64,000 nucleotides of DNA from Vandiemenella viatica (taxonomy: Eukaryota > Arthropoda > Insecta > Orthoptera > Morabidae). The stretch lies in NCBI GenBank assembly GCA_031002005.1, contig CM061921.1:179188935-179252934 (forward strand). Direction: 5' to 3'. Position 1 is the stretch's first letter; each line of letters begins with the position of its first letter. Below are positions 44,778 to 56,246 of this stretch, one piece after another. The position numbers and the translations under genes are program-made. The notes below the pieces were generated by a model. That model searched no databases. It was not told the DNA's origin and saw only the letters and a program-made list of their open reading frames with translations.

Positions 44778-45857
44778 GGCGCAGGGTACATGCACGGCAA
44801 ATCGGCACCCGAACTATCCTTCCCAGTCTCCCAGCCAACAATGCCATAGGCCCTTTTTTATACTTCAATAATTATGTTTATGATCAAACCATTTACACCG
44901 AAGTGGTTTTATCTCAGGTAAAAGAAAGACTAGGGATAAAATATCTAAGGCGCTGCAAAATATTATAGCCGAATGTAAGGGTTTTCAATAGCTGATCAGA
45001 TTGAAGGAACGTGTTGTCTTGATGGATTCCATTCCTGTTAATACTACGCCGTATACTATAACCATATTACGAATTAACAAGCGCTGGACATGGTATCTAA
45101 GGATTTCTTCACTTTGGAAGGTTCAAAGGCGAGACAAATTTGCACTGCTTTTTCATGTCTTTGGCCTACTAATGCTACAGTTTGTCAGTGCATTCATCCA
45201 TAATTGAAACACATGTAATGAGTAATTTTAAGTAATTTTCCCTTATCCCATGAGATAACAAATATGGAAAGGTAGAAGAGTACACACCATTCTTAAAATC
45301 TACAATATTACTAGTACTTCTATCTCGACACTTCAGTATCAGTATTATCTTTGAAATCAGTGATGTTATTCCACTCACCTGCTTTACTCACAGCTCAAGT
45401 TCTTTGGCGTGAAGTCAATTCCAGATAACGTCACATGTTGTTTTACCAGTTTGGCGACCATGTAATTCAAAGTTATTATAACTGTTATCACGTTTTATAC
45501 AACTATGTTTTATATACATCAACCACAATATTTTATGATCACGTCCTAATTGGCCTAAGGAGTTCTAATATTTTCTCTTGGTGAAATTCCTCAACTGGAA
45601 AAGAGGGATATCATTAAGCGCATGAGTTGCACTCTGCATGCATACTGACTATGCTACGCCACAGAGTCGTACTGAAGACAGGTTCCAGCCATGGAGGAAG
45701 GAATATATGGAGACGAGATAACGCGAAATCCGTGAAACCTCGTGAAAAAAACTGTGCCTGCGCGGCGGACATCGTAGGAGTACCAAAACATTGGGCTGTT
45801 TGCACTGTGTCAGCTGCTGAGAATATTTCATTTTCTAATATTCTAAAGTTTTCTATA
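44778..45857. other. Non-coding stretch before the THAP-like exon
   Basis: No gene is recognised. At 45680-45716 is a GGTTCCAGCCATGGAGGAAG-containing stretch continuing to ATATATGGAGACGA, which recurs inverted at 47383-47417. Confidence 0.5.
45680..45716 (+). repeat. Conserved 37-bp motif, inverted copy at 47383-47417
   Basis: It reads GGAAGGAATATATGGAGACG within its 3' half, preceded by CCAGCCATGG. The inverted copy in the same intron differs at few positions. It could mark the two ends of one element spanning 45.6-47.5 kb that includes the THAP-like exon, but flanking homology stops at the motif. Confidence 0.55.
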
Positions 45858-45928
45858 ATGCCAAGTTGCGATGCATATGGTTGCACAAACAGACGAGATA
45901 GGAAAAAACATGGAATAGCGTTTCATAA
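45858..45928 (+). CDS. THAP-type zinc-finger first exon (partial)
   Basis: From ATG 45858 the frame reads MPSCDAYGCTNRRDRKKHG and continues with IAFHK, the canonical start of a THAP domain (M-P-x-C-x4-C...G-I-x-F-H). It then meets a consensus donor, CATAA|GTAAGT. THAP domains bind DNA through a C2CH zinc and occur both in host transcription regulators and in P-element-type transposases. No second exon with the rest of the domain (W, P and the CH pair) was found, so this may be a gene start, a captured exon, or a transposon remnant. Confidence 0.65.
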
Positions 45929-46754
45929 GTAAGTCACATTGTAATTATCGTTCTTGAAGTATCTGACAGGCAACCGCAACATTAGTACCATTCGCTATAA
46001 ATTTATTCATTGCCCTCAATAGGATCATATTATTCTCAAATTTTTGTTGGTGTAGTGTAGACAATTAGCATATGTTACTATTTTGCACCTGAAAAGCTAG
46101 CCTTATTGTAGACAAATGTTGGAAATTTAATTTAAACGGGTCATGTTTACATCGCGACACAGTGAATATGGTATTCTGCATGCATTACTCACGTTTAAGT
46201 TTACGCTGAAATTGCACGATGAAATTAATCGTGATAATTTGTGATGTGCGAACTACTAAACGTGATGAAATAAACTTTGTTGACGGAAATGTAGTTTGCG
46301 ATGCATTTCTTGTGTTTAGATGTGTCTACATAGTTTGGTTTTGTAGCGGCAATATTAATTCAAATGTTGGCAGGTTTAAATGCGGTGTATACCTGAAGAG
46401 AACAAACAACAATTAGCTTCTGATTTTTGAATGTACTGATTTTTCTAGCAAAATTATATAGGCCACTACCAGTACAATATCTTCTAAGTAAGCTCAGAAA
46501 CTATGAGGTTTTATGAAGTATTAATTTTTTTTAAAGCTCTAAACATTGACTTATGCTTTTTTTTTTTTAATTTCAGATATGACTTGTTTCTATTTGTAAA
46601 TATGTCTACAGGTATATTTCTAGATTTTGAAATCTTCCTTGTCAATTACTGAAATAGAATGTGAAAATATAACCTATTTGAACATCAACTAAAATTTAAG
46701 GACTGTAGAAATAAACAGTTTGTTAGTCAAGTTAAAAAGAATTACCTGCTCATT
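45929..46754. other. Stretch after the THAP-like exon, nothing recognised
   Basis: No continuation of the THAP domain was identified. The polypyrimidine/AG at about 46560-46577 opens no THAP-like sequence. Confidence 0.5.
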
Positions 46755-47262
46755 AAGTTACGTCCGAATTCATCATCAAATATGGATATGGCGATAGTTT
46801 TTTTCTGGTCCAGGCCGCATTTCAACCTAACCACATCAATTTTAAGGTCAATATCTCGAGAACTAAGCGAGATATCAAAAAATTTTATTCTTTACTTTCA
46901 GTTTCCCTCATCGAGTTACACAAGAATTCGTCATCAAATTGCGGCGCCACGGTTATAGTTGAATCCCCTCATAACCTAACAACCTCACTTTTGAGACAGT
47001 ATATCTCGCGAACTAAGCGAGATATCGAAAAATTTTATTCTTTATTTTCGATTTGTATCGTCGTGTTACATAAGAATCTATCACCAAATTTGACTTTGGG
47101 GACACGTTTCTTCTGAATTTCAACCAGAAACTCCACTCTTTTGAGACAGTATATCTTGAGAACTAAGCACGATATCAAAAAATTTTATTCTTCATTTTTG
47201 ATGTGTCTCGTCGAGTTACATAATAATCCATCATCAAATTGCGGTGCTACGGTTGTCTTATG
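46755..47262. repeat. Tandem repeat, about 150-bp unit, 3.4 copies
   Basis: AACTAAGCGAGATATC recurs at 46861, 47011 and (as AACTAAGCACGATATC) 47161, a spacing of exactly 150 bp. The TTACA..AGAATNN.TC..CAAAT block recurs at 46757, 46914, 47062 and 47213. Each unit contains a small hairpin, TATCTCG...CGAGATA. It has no spacers of a CRISPR type and no reading frame. Confidence 0.9.
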
Positions 47263-47382
47263 ATTCCCTTGAGGTTTTTGTGCATATTTCCGTGTTTCTC
47301 TGGTCAAGCAATATGGCGGCCTCCCCTCCTCACTTGTCTCCACCCGGTTTCACTCCAATATGTGGCGAAGGTCCCTTGCGTC

Positions 47383-47417
47383 GTCTCCATATATTCCTTC
47401 TTCCATGGTTCCAGCAT
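47383..47417 (-). repeat. Inverted copy of the 45680-45716 motif
   Basis: On the minus strand it reads GGAACCATGGAAGAAGGAAT, then ATATGGAGACGA. It lies in an otherwise unassigned, GC-richer stretch (47270-47530). Confidence 0.55.
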
Positions 47418-47639
47418 GCTCACAGTTTCTGCGCCTGGCCAACAGGTGGTGGTACGCACACATTGTAATGTGACCACATTCAGCTGGGAAATACCCCAAA
47501 GAAAGGTATATGATTACGTCGGAACGTAGCTTACCATATTATCACGGTGAGCAAATCCCAGTTTACCTGACCACATAATTTAAACTACATTGTATACCAA
47601 AAAGTAATTGGCTAACTATTCGCAATATTTCATCGGTGG

Positions 47640-47985
47640 TTGTGACCCCGTTAGAATCTTTTAGGGCCACCTATTTCAGCTAGAATAGTACTCAACCTAT
47701 CTAAGAGTGTTTTCAGGACATTCACTGGGATTCTGTGCCATTCCTCTTGCAACCATGTCATGACTTTTGCCCGCTGCTGAGCCCTCATCTGGCGATCCAA
47801 TTCATCCTAAAGAAGTTTTATAGGGTTGGTAAGGACTCTGGCTGGGACAGTCCAATCTATGAACAATATTGTCGGCGTACCACAACATAGTAGCCCTTGA
47901 AACATGTCGTGAAATTTAAAGTTATCCTTTGGGGATCACAATAGCTGCCCAATTCTGGGTGGAGGACGAAAAATTGAATGGATGT
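47640..47985 (-). pseudogene. Tc1-like transposase C-terminal remnant (lineage 2)
   Basis: On the minus strand: DWTVPARVLTNPIKLL (the W-P-x-x-S-P-D-L-N-P-I-E-x-L block with the Asp/Glu region altered), DELDRQMRAQQRA, EEWHRIPVNVLKTLLDRLS and ending AEIGGPKRF with a stop. This order is the C-terminal third of a Tc1 transposase. The N-terminal two thirds are missing. Confidence 0.7.
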
Positions 47986-48100
47986 TCTGTTTGTTTAGGA
48001 GCCTAGCCTAATGTTATATGTTTCTGCTCTGCAGAATGGCAACAAGACATGCGGTTTGTCCTGACCACTAATATCGGTTGTCTTTGTATTTGTCAAATAA

Positions 48101-48331
48101 TTATTCTTGCCCGTTGTCAATTGCATGTTCAACCATTACAGATTTTTCCGTCTGTTCGAGTTTAAAATATCTAACGTTCCTTGTGTATGGGCCAATGTCT
48201 TCTGTTGTCCTTAAAGTTTGTCTTATGTAACTGTTACCGCCTCCACAAAGAATTCTGTAGGTCACGTTGTATTTCTTTAGTGCCATGGCCATTGGCATGA
48301 AACAGCAGTAAAAAAACTCGGGTGATGACAA
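48101..48331 (-). pseudogene. Penelope-like GIY-YIG endonuclease fragment (third PLE copy)
   Basis: The minus-strand frame reads YNVTYRILCGGGNSYIRQT, then RTTEDIGPYTRNVRYFKLEQ, SVMVEHAIDNGQE and a stop. This is the Y-x-I-x-C-x-x-G-x-x-Y-I-x-Q-T core of the PLE endonuclease. The catalytic Gly of YIG is Arg here and the second Cys is Gly, so it is inactive. It is not the same family as the palindromic PLE. Confidence 0.75.
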
Positions 48332-48339
48332 AATTACAA

Positions 48340-50685
48340 CATGGAACTTAGAAAAATACCAAGGAAATGAATAATGTTAAAACAAGGATAATCAATAATT
48401 GTGGGCTCCACTGCTACTCCCACAGTCAGTACGTAGTGCTACCAGGCAGTAGGAATACAATGTATGGCGTCGGCAAGGGCAGGCGGCCGTAAAACCAAAG
48501 CTCCAAATTTGTCCCTGCTAATGATGAGTAAAACTCATCAAAGACAGCCGACCCCAGAATATCGAGAAAAGGTAGATTACGCTTACCTGATAATCCTCTT
48601 TAACTATAATGTCATAAAGCTCAAACACAATAACCAATGATGGCATGAAGCTCAAACACAGTGCCCAAAAACAAAATGAAGCTCAAACACACCTGCAACG
48701 ACCGCATCACAATGACGTGTTATTAAAAGAGTTTAGAGACGAATGTGGATACTGATCTAATGCCGGAAAGCGGTGATTCTTGGTTATTGACAAGGACTGC
48801 AACATGCATCATGGGAGGTAACGTAATAGTTAAGACTTGTTTCTAAATAAATAGCAAAACACACTTGGCACCAATATCATTACAAGTATGGACAACTATG
48901 GGAGTACTATTACTACTTCTTCGAAAGTGACAGGACATTAACGGCGATAGAAGAGGTAAATTTTTGAACGCTCTACTTGTCCCCACCGAAAACGACAAGT
49001 CATATACAAAAAACATGTTGATGGCAATAGTAGGAACCGATATTTTATCAAAGGGAAATAAGGTGGATATAAGCTAATATGATGTCTTTGTCAACGCCGC
49101 GCACTAGTGTCGAAATTATTATAAAATCCTACTTGAAGGTTTAAATTGCCTCTGTGAATGTACACGTAACAACAGCTAGGAAAAATTCATGCTTAAATAG
49201 TTAGGTACAATTTCTAAAGGTGTCATTACAAATGTGGACACGTTTAAGAGGACTTGTTCGCTACCAGTCAAGAGAGAGGTAGTGTGAACATTACAAAAGA
49301 ACGGATTTGTATTGCCGAGATAAAGTTCTTCAACACTAACAAGCCCCCATCGAGGATGACGGTTCCTCATACAAGCAATACATTGATAAAAAATTCACAA
49401 ATAATTATTGTTTCATTTGTTAAGGAATTAAAAACTACAGTGGGACTCTAGTTTGATATATTGTTACGCAGGGTGAATTTCCTGATAACACATACATACT
49501 AAAGAAAGGTCTAATAATTATGAAATATCTGTTGATGGTACAATACTCTCAATAACAAAACTGAGAGGGATGGAAGAAAGACTGACTTGGTTAAAAATAG
49601 GATTAAAGAACTCCACATTTCAATATGAAATGACTTGATAAACTTACAAGAGAGCTCCAGATATATGGATCGCCGATTATTATGCCCATTGACACAGGCC
49701 TACAACCAAATAAAATGAACACGTATGCCGGTGTTTGTTTACATAGCCCCCCCCCCCCCCACTTAATAAAGTTCAAATGACATGGCGTTGGATCTGTTTC
49801 TGAAAGAATGATATCGATAGAATAAAAATATAAAAAATAAAATCATCAAGTTTAACTAACAAATGTGGGGTCACAAATCTATAGTTTTTGACCTAGCAAT
49901 AATTTTATATGCCATTAGTGTAAATGAAATACCTGTGACTTTAGCAATCGAGTCCAGATTTGCAGACTCATGTTCGATTCCACATACTTATTTTCGCAAT
50001 TTTCCATAATACGAACATTTTGTTTGAAAAATAAAAGTATTTTTTCATTTTCCCTGAAAAACTGACTATCAATAATCAAATTTGATATTGCTTAGTTTTT
50101 CTGCATGTATTTATAAAATACATGACTCCCATAGCGTGAACAGCAATGGTATCAATCACTGGTCATCTGAAGGCGTCGAAAGTTGGAACGACTCAACACA
50201 TCTAATAAGTAGGAAACTGGAAAGAATTTAGTAAACATGGATTACATCACTGATCTGAGTTACTTCCATAATTAATTTGCAATTTCAATACGACATAATA
50301 ATATGAAGATGAAACAAAGACAATTCACTACTTTCTACAAGCGTATCAAGGCTACCATTGCAGCATAGCACAGAGTTGGTGATCATTTTAGAATCAGCAT
50401 ATCTATGAAACAGTTTTAGAAAGTCTGCCTGCCAAACTATACAGAAGTTTTTGTTATCAGACAATTTAACCTAACCAATGCTGAACTTATTTACTGAAAG
50501 ATAATAATTATATTTTAGGAAAGAGTTACAATCCAAGAACATTACCGGTAGAATGAATGACGAGAAGAAGAAAAAATACTACATTAGTGAAATGATAAGG
50601 TTTCAATAAATCGCATAATTCATGGACATGTGTACATATTTTATTAAATTACGATGTTCGTTTTAAGTAAAAAAACATTTCTACT
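48340..50685. other. Intronic stretch, nothing recognised
   Basis: No supported gene. It contains a short triplicated AAGCTCAAACACA word near 48617-48690 and a poly(C) run at 49748-49760. Confidence 0.5.
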
Positions 50686-50689
50686 CTAT

Positions 50690-51240
50690 ATATCTAGAAG
50701 ACGGCTTTTCCCTGATGGGTTTGTCCACCTGGTGTAGCAAGAAAGGTGAATAATCTGACCAAGCGACACGTTTCTATTAATCTATTGTCTAGTCTCGATG
50801 ATCTCGTCCTCACAGCAATCATAATTGATGATGTCGTTAGGCCAACATAGGAACAGGTAGGGGCTTTCTGCTGTGGAGCCCCATGTTCAACAATGTGCAC
50901 TGAACGGTATATTCCGAAACTCTTGTTCCTGCACCAGCATTGTACTCTGAATTCAGATTTGCCACAGATCGCGGTCTATCCTGCTTTACATAGCGAGTAA
51001 GCCGTCAAACTACACACTTCGCGAGGAGGCGTGGACGTCCACCACCTTGTCGCCTATTCATGGTTTCATCGTCCTTCAGCCACTTTACATAGATGACCAC
51101 TACAGTAGCATGCGGAAAGCTGACCAGCCTCGCGCCTGGCCATAATAATATATCCTTTGTCAAAGTGGATTTTTCCATTTGTCAACCGTATTGTCGCTAG
51201 AATGACTCCCCTTGCATCTCTGCTCCACCTTACCGCATGA
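50690..51240 (-). pseudogene. Tc1-like transposase N-terminal and linker remnant (lineage 3)
   Basis: On the minus strand, in shifting frames: FPHATVVVIYVKWLKDD (second HTH), RRQGGGRPRLL (the GRPR hook), NSEYNAGAGTRVSEYTVQC, TLLNMGLHSRKP and AWSDYSPFLLHQVD. The last is the W-S-D-E-S-R-F-x-L block with Glu replaced by Tyr. The part after this block is absent. It differs in sequence from the Tc1 remnants at 39.3 and 47.6 kb. Confidence 0.75.
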
Positions 51241-52148
51241 TACAGCCACAACGTCACGACATGGCATTCAGTCTCGGGATGGGAGTTGGCTCTTCAGTGG
51301 CTGTTAGCTTCATCAGGTACAATAATGACGCTCGTACAACTTATTAAGTACATATGGATGACTTAAGCCTTAACAATACCTACTATTACGATGGTGGCCT
51401 GAAAAGTTCTAGGCCTGTTACGGAATCAGTAAAGAGTGATACAGTATATTTAATAAAAATTTGATGATTATCATTCACTATAACTAAAGAATCTTACGAT
51501 ATCCGGTAGATTTATCATAACAACATAAAATAAAGAACAAACGAAACAAATTAGATTTACGCAACCAGAATAGATAAGTATTATTTTAATGCATTAGAGA
51601 CTATTAAAACCAAACATCTGAATTACGGGTTGAAGTATCTTTGTTTCATTGTACTAAATGTAACAAGTGCACTATTGGTAACCAGGGTAGCCTGTCTTTG
51701 CTGCCGTGTTCACTATGCTAGTTTTCATTGCTTTCAATGCATCACACATACCAATTTCTAACCAAATGGAAGCTCTAAAGGACTTTTCAACAAGAAGTGG
51801 TCAATTTAGGAAGGACTGTCATTAAACTTCAGTGTTCTGGTGAAACTGTGTGCATGACATTGGATTTGAAATATGGTACTATTTAAGAAGACCCCTCCAT
51901 TCTCAAGGATTAGAATTTCTGTGTCAACTAAATACAGGATGCCGCCCCATCAAACCGGCTTAAAGAACAAGGCAGATTCCCTAATATTCCATTATCTACT
52001 CGTGTTTCTTTTATTTGAGAAAAAAATTGAAATTTCATATTTTGTGTCCCTTCTATATTTTCTGCATTTCAGTGGTACCACTACTGAACGTATGTTTTGT
52101 ACTGTGTTTAACAAATCTAAGACGGTGTTGTGGGCTTGAGAACCTCAC

Positions 52149-52375
52149 CTTCAGAGGGAGTTCGATGGCGTTGCAGCCGAGGGGAGCCACTCTGCCGGAA
52201 CGGAATGTCCCAACCTGTGGGATCATTGGCACGTCGACAGTGTCTCCGACACGCCCACTGCGCTGAAAAGGGACCGCCTGTCGCTGTGACAGGAAGGTGA
52301 ACACCCCAAGTCTCTCGTAGTCCTGCCAGTGGCTCAACACCCCCGTGTCCGTGCGGATCTCCAGTGGCTGGCTAC
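52149..52375 (-). CDS. Serpin 2, upstream exon (strand 3A to breach region)
   Basis: The acceptor is TTGTTGACAG and the donor CTGAAG|GTGAGG. It is 227 nt: two bases completing a phase-1 codon, then 75 codons. It encodes LGVFTFLSQRQAVPFQRSG, DTVDVPMIPQVGTFRSG and CNAIELPLK, matching P-F...V-x-V-P-M-M-x-Q-x-G-x-F...L-x-x-x-V-I-E-L-P-L. The usual N-A-x-Y-F-K-G-x-W motif is not recognisable at its start, so this serpin is divergent. Phases equal serpin 1 exon b. Earlier exons were not found between here and 64000. Confidence 0.82.
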
Positions 52376-53248
52376 CTGTCAACAACATTACAGAGCATCG
52401 CAAATTACATCACTTCAGATTTTGATGTTTCGCAACATCAGGAACTAGAGCTAACATATATACTTATTTCTAGGGAAATCAAATAATCAGATGAGCCACT
52501 AAAGCAGAGTTACACAATATAACGAACTCATTTTTTGCTCTGAATTATTAATTTAATCACAATGCTGGATTTTCCCCAGTGGCAATTTATATACACACCT
52601 ACTTTCTGATTTCACAATTTTGTTTTTGACTTTGAATTCTTTTAGTGTCATTTTACAACCCATCTACATTGCCCTTTAAGAATTTTAAACTCTTTCAATG
52701 CTTTGGTAAATTTTTTAACTTTTCCCGCATTTCTTTAGTACAATTCCTGTCTATATTACCTACAAAAGAAAATTTTCCCATTCTCTTACGCCTGATATTA
52801 AGTGTCAGCTTGTGGTTCCATGTACTACTCCTAATTCTTTTATCAATAATCATCAAATACACGCTTTGTACACCTTATTTATACGCTTCACGTCTTTCAG
52901 TCACACCCAATAATGCACTTCTTTTTCCCCGAAAATTGAAGACACTGATGATATTAATTCTTATTGCATATTTTCATTTGCCAAGTGGAGAATAGGTACT
53001 GCTTAAACAAAAATATACACTTTAATAATATTTAGAGCAGTTCAAATGAGATTTTTTTTATGTAGGATATAAAATGATGTCAGCTAAGATATTTTTTAAT
53101 TTGATTGTGCAAAATTAAGAGATTAATCAAAAAAAGGTACAGAGAATTTATAGCATGTTATTTTCATTAATAAAAGTAGTAGGGAAAGAAATACCAGAAA
53201 CCAAACAAAAGATGTGTCAATAAGGTAATTAATAATGTCAATCATCCG
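52376..53248. other. Stretch upstream of the serpin 2 exon, nothing recognised
   Basis: A 116-codon frame at 52645-52995 (+) is hydrophobic and AT-driven with no family motif. No serpin exon was identified here. Confidence 0.45.
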
Positions 53249-53760
53249 GCCGCGTCCTCTATTGTAAGGAAAACCCAATTCACTGCCTAGTGGAACCCCT
53301 CCCCCACCCCCTTGGAGTTGTTATCAGAATAATGGATGCATCTACGGTATCCAATGTTGTGGGGCAGTTACAAAAGATGTAGCCTTCTATTGTCAGTAAA
53401 CTATATTAATTACGTGTTGACAGATTTTACACGTGGTCGGCACAATGGGTTATTTAATGTTATTTTGACATGAGACACGTGCTCACAACCTCAGTTATAC
53501 CAGCTTTTTGTTGCCAAATACAAAGGAGCCCGCCTTCTACTGTCAGTAAGCAATGTTAATGACCTGTTGATAGTCCTTGCACCTAGTCAACGCAATGAGA
53601 TAATAATTGCTACGTTTACACGAAATACGTGCCTTACAAACCTCAGTTAGGGTAGTTTCTTGTGACAAAATACAAAGGAGGCCACCTTCTATTGTCAGTA
53701 AGCTTTATTTATGACTTTTTGACCGGCACACTGCACCTGCTTTCAACCCCCTCCCCTAGC
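53249..53760. repeat. Tandem repeat, about 150-bp unit, three or so copies
   Basis: CTTCTA.TGTCAGTAA recurs at 53384, 53534 and 53686 (spacing 150 and 152), with a degenerate first unit at about 53249. Each unit also has a TGTTGA.AG word, an ACACG.G-type word and CAACCTCAGTTA. It is unrelated in sequence to the 150-bp array at 46755. Confidence 0.85.
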
Positions 53761-56007
53761 TCATAGTACCATATTACCTAGAGGATGGATCTAATACTTC
53801 AGTGATTGTATTCACCACCAGTTATTAGAAAAAATGAATATTCGTACTGAAAAAGCTAGTTCTCAACATGATTTTTGCATGCAAATGATCCTTGGTTCAA
53901 TAGAATTGCTAAATAATCGTAAATGATGTATTTATAGCTATAATGTGTAGTATAACATCTCCATAAATTAGTAATTTCATGAGGAATAGAGTGCAATATA
54001 TGCAAGTTAAATTTATCTATTCCTTAAGGAGACACTATTCTCACTTAACTATATTGTATATCAAACTTTGTTTACGAAAAGTCCCTTGCTGACTCACTGC
54101 ATGCAGACAATAAGCCAGACCGCGACCACACGCAGATTTCACGCTCCATTATGGCTCTAATTGTAAGTTGCGACTGTTAGCTAAATAACTGCTATTTGAA
54201 ACAGGTTATAATTCACTTAATACATACTGTACACAAAACATTTTTACATGTGTAAGTTCAGTTTGAATTATTCTTCAGACTAGTGTTAAAGCGTTTGCAG
54301 AAATACAACATTTTGTACATAGCGCTAATTTCCTTCAATAAAAGGCTCGCCCATTCACACACAGCAGACTTGGAATTCATTACTCTAAATTACTGGTGTC
54401 GAACGTTCTAAAGCGAGACGAGGATTTGAGCACACTTCCTCCCGAATGCCAAATCCCAGCATGTGTCGCCGCTCACCTTGCATACTCTGCTTTTAAATTT
54501 GCATTTATCGAATGTGCTACGCGTATCTAGTGTTGATGATTCAAAATGAACATTTTTTATAGACTCCTCACCTCAAAAGTATAGTAGTGGCGACACTAAG
54601 AATGCAGCTATAAATGAACGCAGTTTTTCTCGGCTTTGTTTATTTACGAATTATTAGTATTTATTTGTCTCCCAGAAATATTGTGTATAAATACTAAAAT
54701 TACTTGGTTTGTTTCCGGAGAAACATTCATAAAGAATGCAGTTGTTAATTTGCTTATTAATGGGGCCAATATTCGCTCAGAACGATATGAATCATGTGAC
54801 ACTGTCAATGAACTTTCATTCTTCGACTGCATTTTTCTGCATTCCAAGTTTAAATCCCATGAAGCAACACACATGATATACTAGGCTACAGTACGCATCG
54901 TAGCATCCTGTTACCAGCTGAATATAATGTTTGTGAAGTCCTAAATGTGTATCGAGGTCTCGTCGACGTCAAGGTAATTAGATCTGGAAAATAATGTGAG
55001 GGAAAGAATGGGTAGTAATTAGGCCATCGACTTTTGAAGGTAATATCCCAGTAATCGCGTGGGGCTGGTGGATGGGGTTTTGAACCGCGTCTTCAACAGT
55101 CAGATCCAAGCTTTACCATTGACCTGAGTGAAGGATATGTGTGGGTGTTTCGATTAATGTGGAACTGAAATGGGTGTCATTACACTCACATGTTGGCGCT
55201 CTTATGGTCTCTCTAAAGTTGACTGCATGCCGAAAGATAAACCTTGTCGATTACCAACCAGCGGAATCACTGTCCTACAGGAAATCAGGAAAACCTGAAA
55301 TCTGGAAGGGCAGACGTGTATTCGAACGACGTCCTCCCCGACATTAACCGTTCACCGATCAGGTAAATACTTTTGCTGTCCAATTTACCAAACCGACAGA
55401 ACATTTTCATACTGAGAGTGCTTGTGGTATAGAAAAAGGTAAGTCTTGTGGTCACCGTCAATTGAGCAGGTTTTTTTTTCCATTTTGTTTGACAAGGAGA
55501 CTTAAAGTAGAAATGCCAAAGCAAGCAAGAATGCTATACAGCAGAGCTAAGCTACACAGTCCTTACAGTTACCCACCATGATCGATCCTAAACAACAGTG
55601 TGTCTGTGGAGGGAAAATTTTTATTTGAAAAGCAATCTGGTAGGTCAGTCAGGTAGAGATGTTTCAGACAATTTTCCATCACACTTTATCTATTCTCTGA
55701 AACTGTTAAAGATGTCTTTGTATATATGAATTACGTCCTGGTAGGATTTATAGGAGTAATTTATATGGTCAACGAATAATCTCTCAATTAAGTGGCTGGT
55801 CAATTTTGGGGTACTTCGGAAATATTTTTACCGTATTATTCGCTGCTGGTAGAAAGAATTTTTTGAAGAAAACTATATACGTCATTTCAGCAGGAGTAAC
55901 CGGGGATATAGGGATATAGATGGTGGGAGTTGCCCACAAGTTTCACTGAGGCAATTCTTGTGACTTACGTTATATGGCTGTTGTATTTTGTGAGTGTGTG
56001 TGCGTGT
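53761..56007. other. Spacer, nothing recognised
   Basis: Open frames at 54636-54884, 55141-55347 and 55882-56151 have no family motif or splice context. No repeat assignment. Confidence 0.45.
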
Positions 56008-56013
56008 AGTAGG

Positions 56014-56020
56014 TATAAAA
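56014..56020 (+). promoter_or_regulatory. TATA box near the left foldback end (mirrored at 58879-58885)
   Basis: TATAAAAGGGCGGAGCG lies just inside the left end and is repeated, inverted, just inside the right end, so both point inward. It resembles a core promoter, but no transcript or gene is identified. Confidence 0.35.
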
Positions 56021-56246
56021 GGGCGGAGCGAGCCCACAAGCCCCCCAGTGGCGAATTTGGAACTAATGTTAGCCACGCCCCCTTCTATTGTTCCAATTGG
56101 ATACATTGTATCATTCTATTGTTCTCTCCCCCTACTGTTAGGACCACTTGACTAACCTCAGTTTCCCCTCTATTATTCTATTGTTATGCTAATTAGGCCA
56201 CTTGACTGAGGGCCACTTGACTAACCTCAGTTACACCCCTATTGTC

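Larger units (their letters stand above)
43961..52148 (-). other. Serpin 2 intron (8.2 kb) containing several mobile elements
   Basis: Bounded by donor CTGAAG|GTGAGG at 52149/52148 and acceptor at 43961. It holds a MITE, a THAP-like exon on the other strand, a 150-bp tandem array, two Tc1 fragments and a PLE fragment, listed separately. Stretches 43961-44567, 48340-50685 and 51245-52148 show nothing recognisable beyond a poly(C) run at 49748-49760. Confidence 0.75.

Noticed and set aside
46755..47262. CRISPR-like array
   Set aside because: Whole 150-bp units are similar, without short repeats separated by unique spacers, and the context is eukaryotic.
50694..50900. Candidate last serpin exon or small gene on the minus strand
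   Set aside because: Reading all frames shows Tc1 transposase words in order (SEYNAG, VSEYTVQ, AWSD). The frame is a shadow of that remnant.
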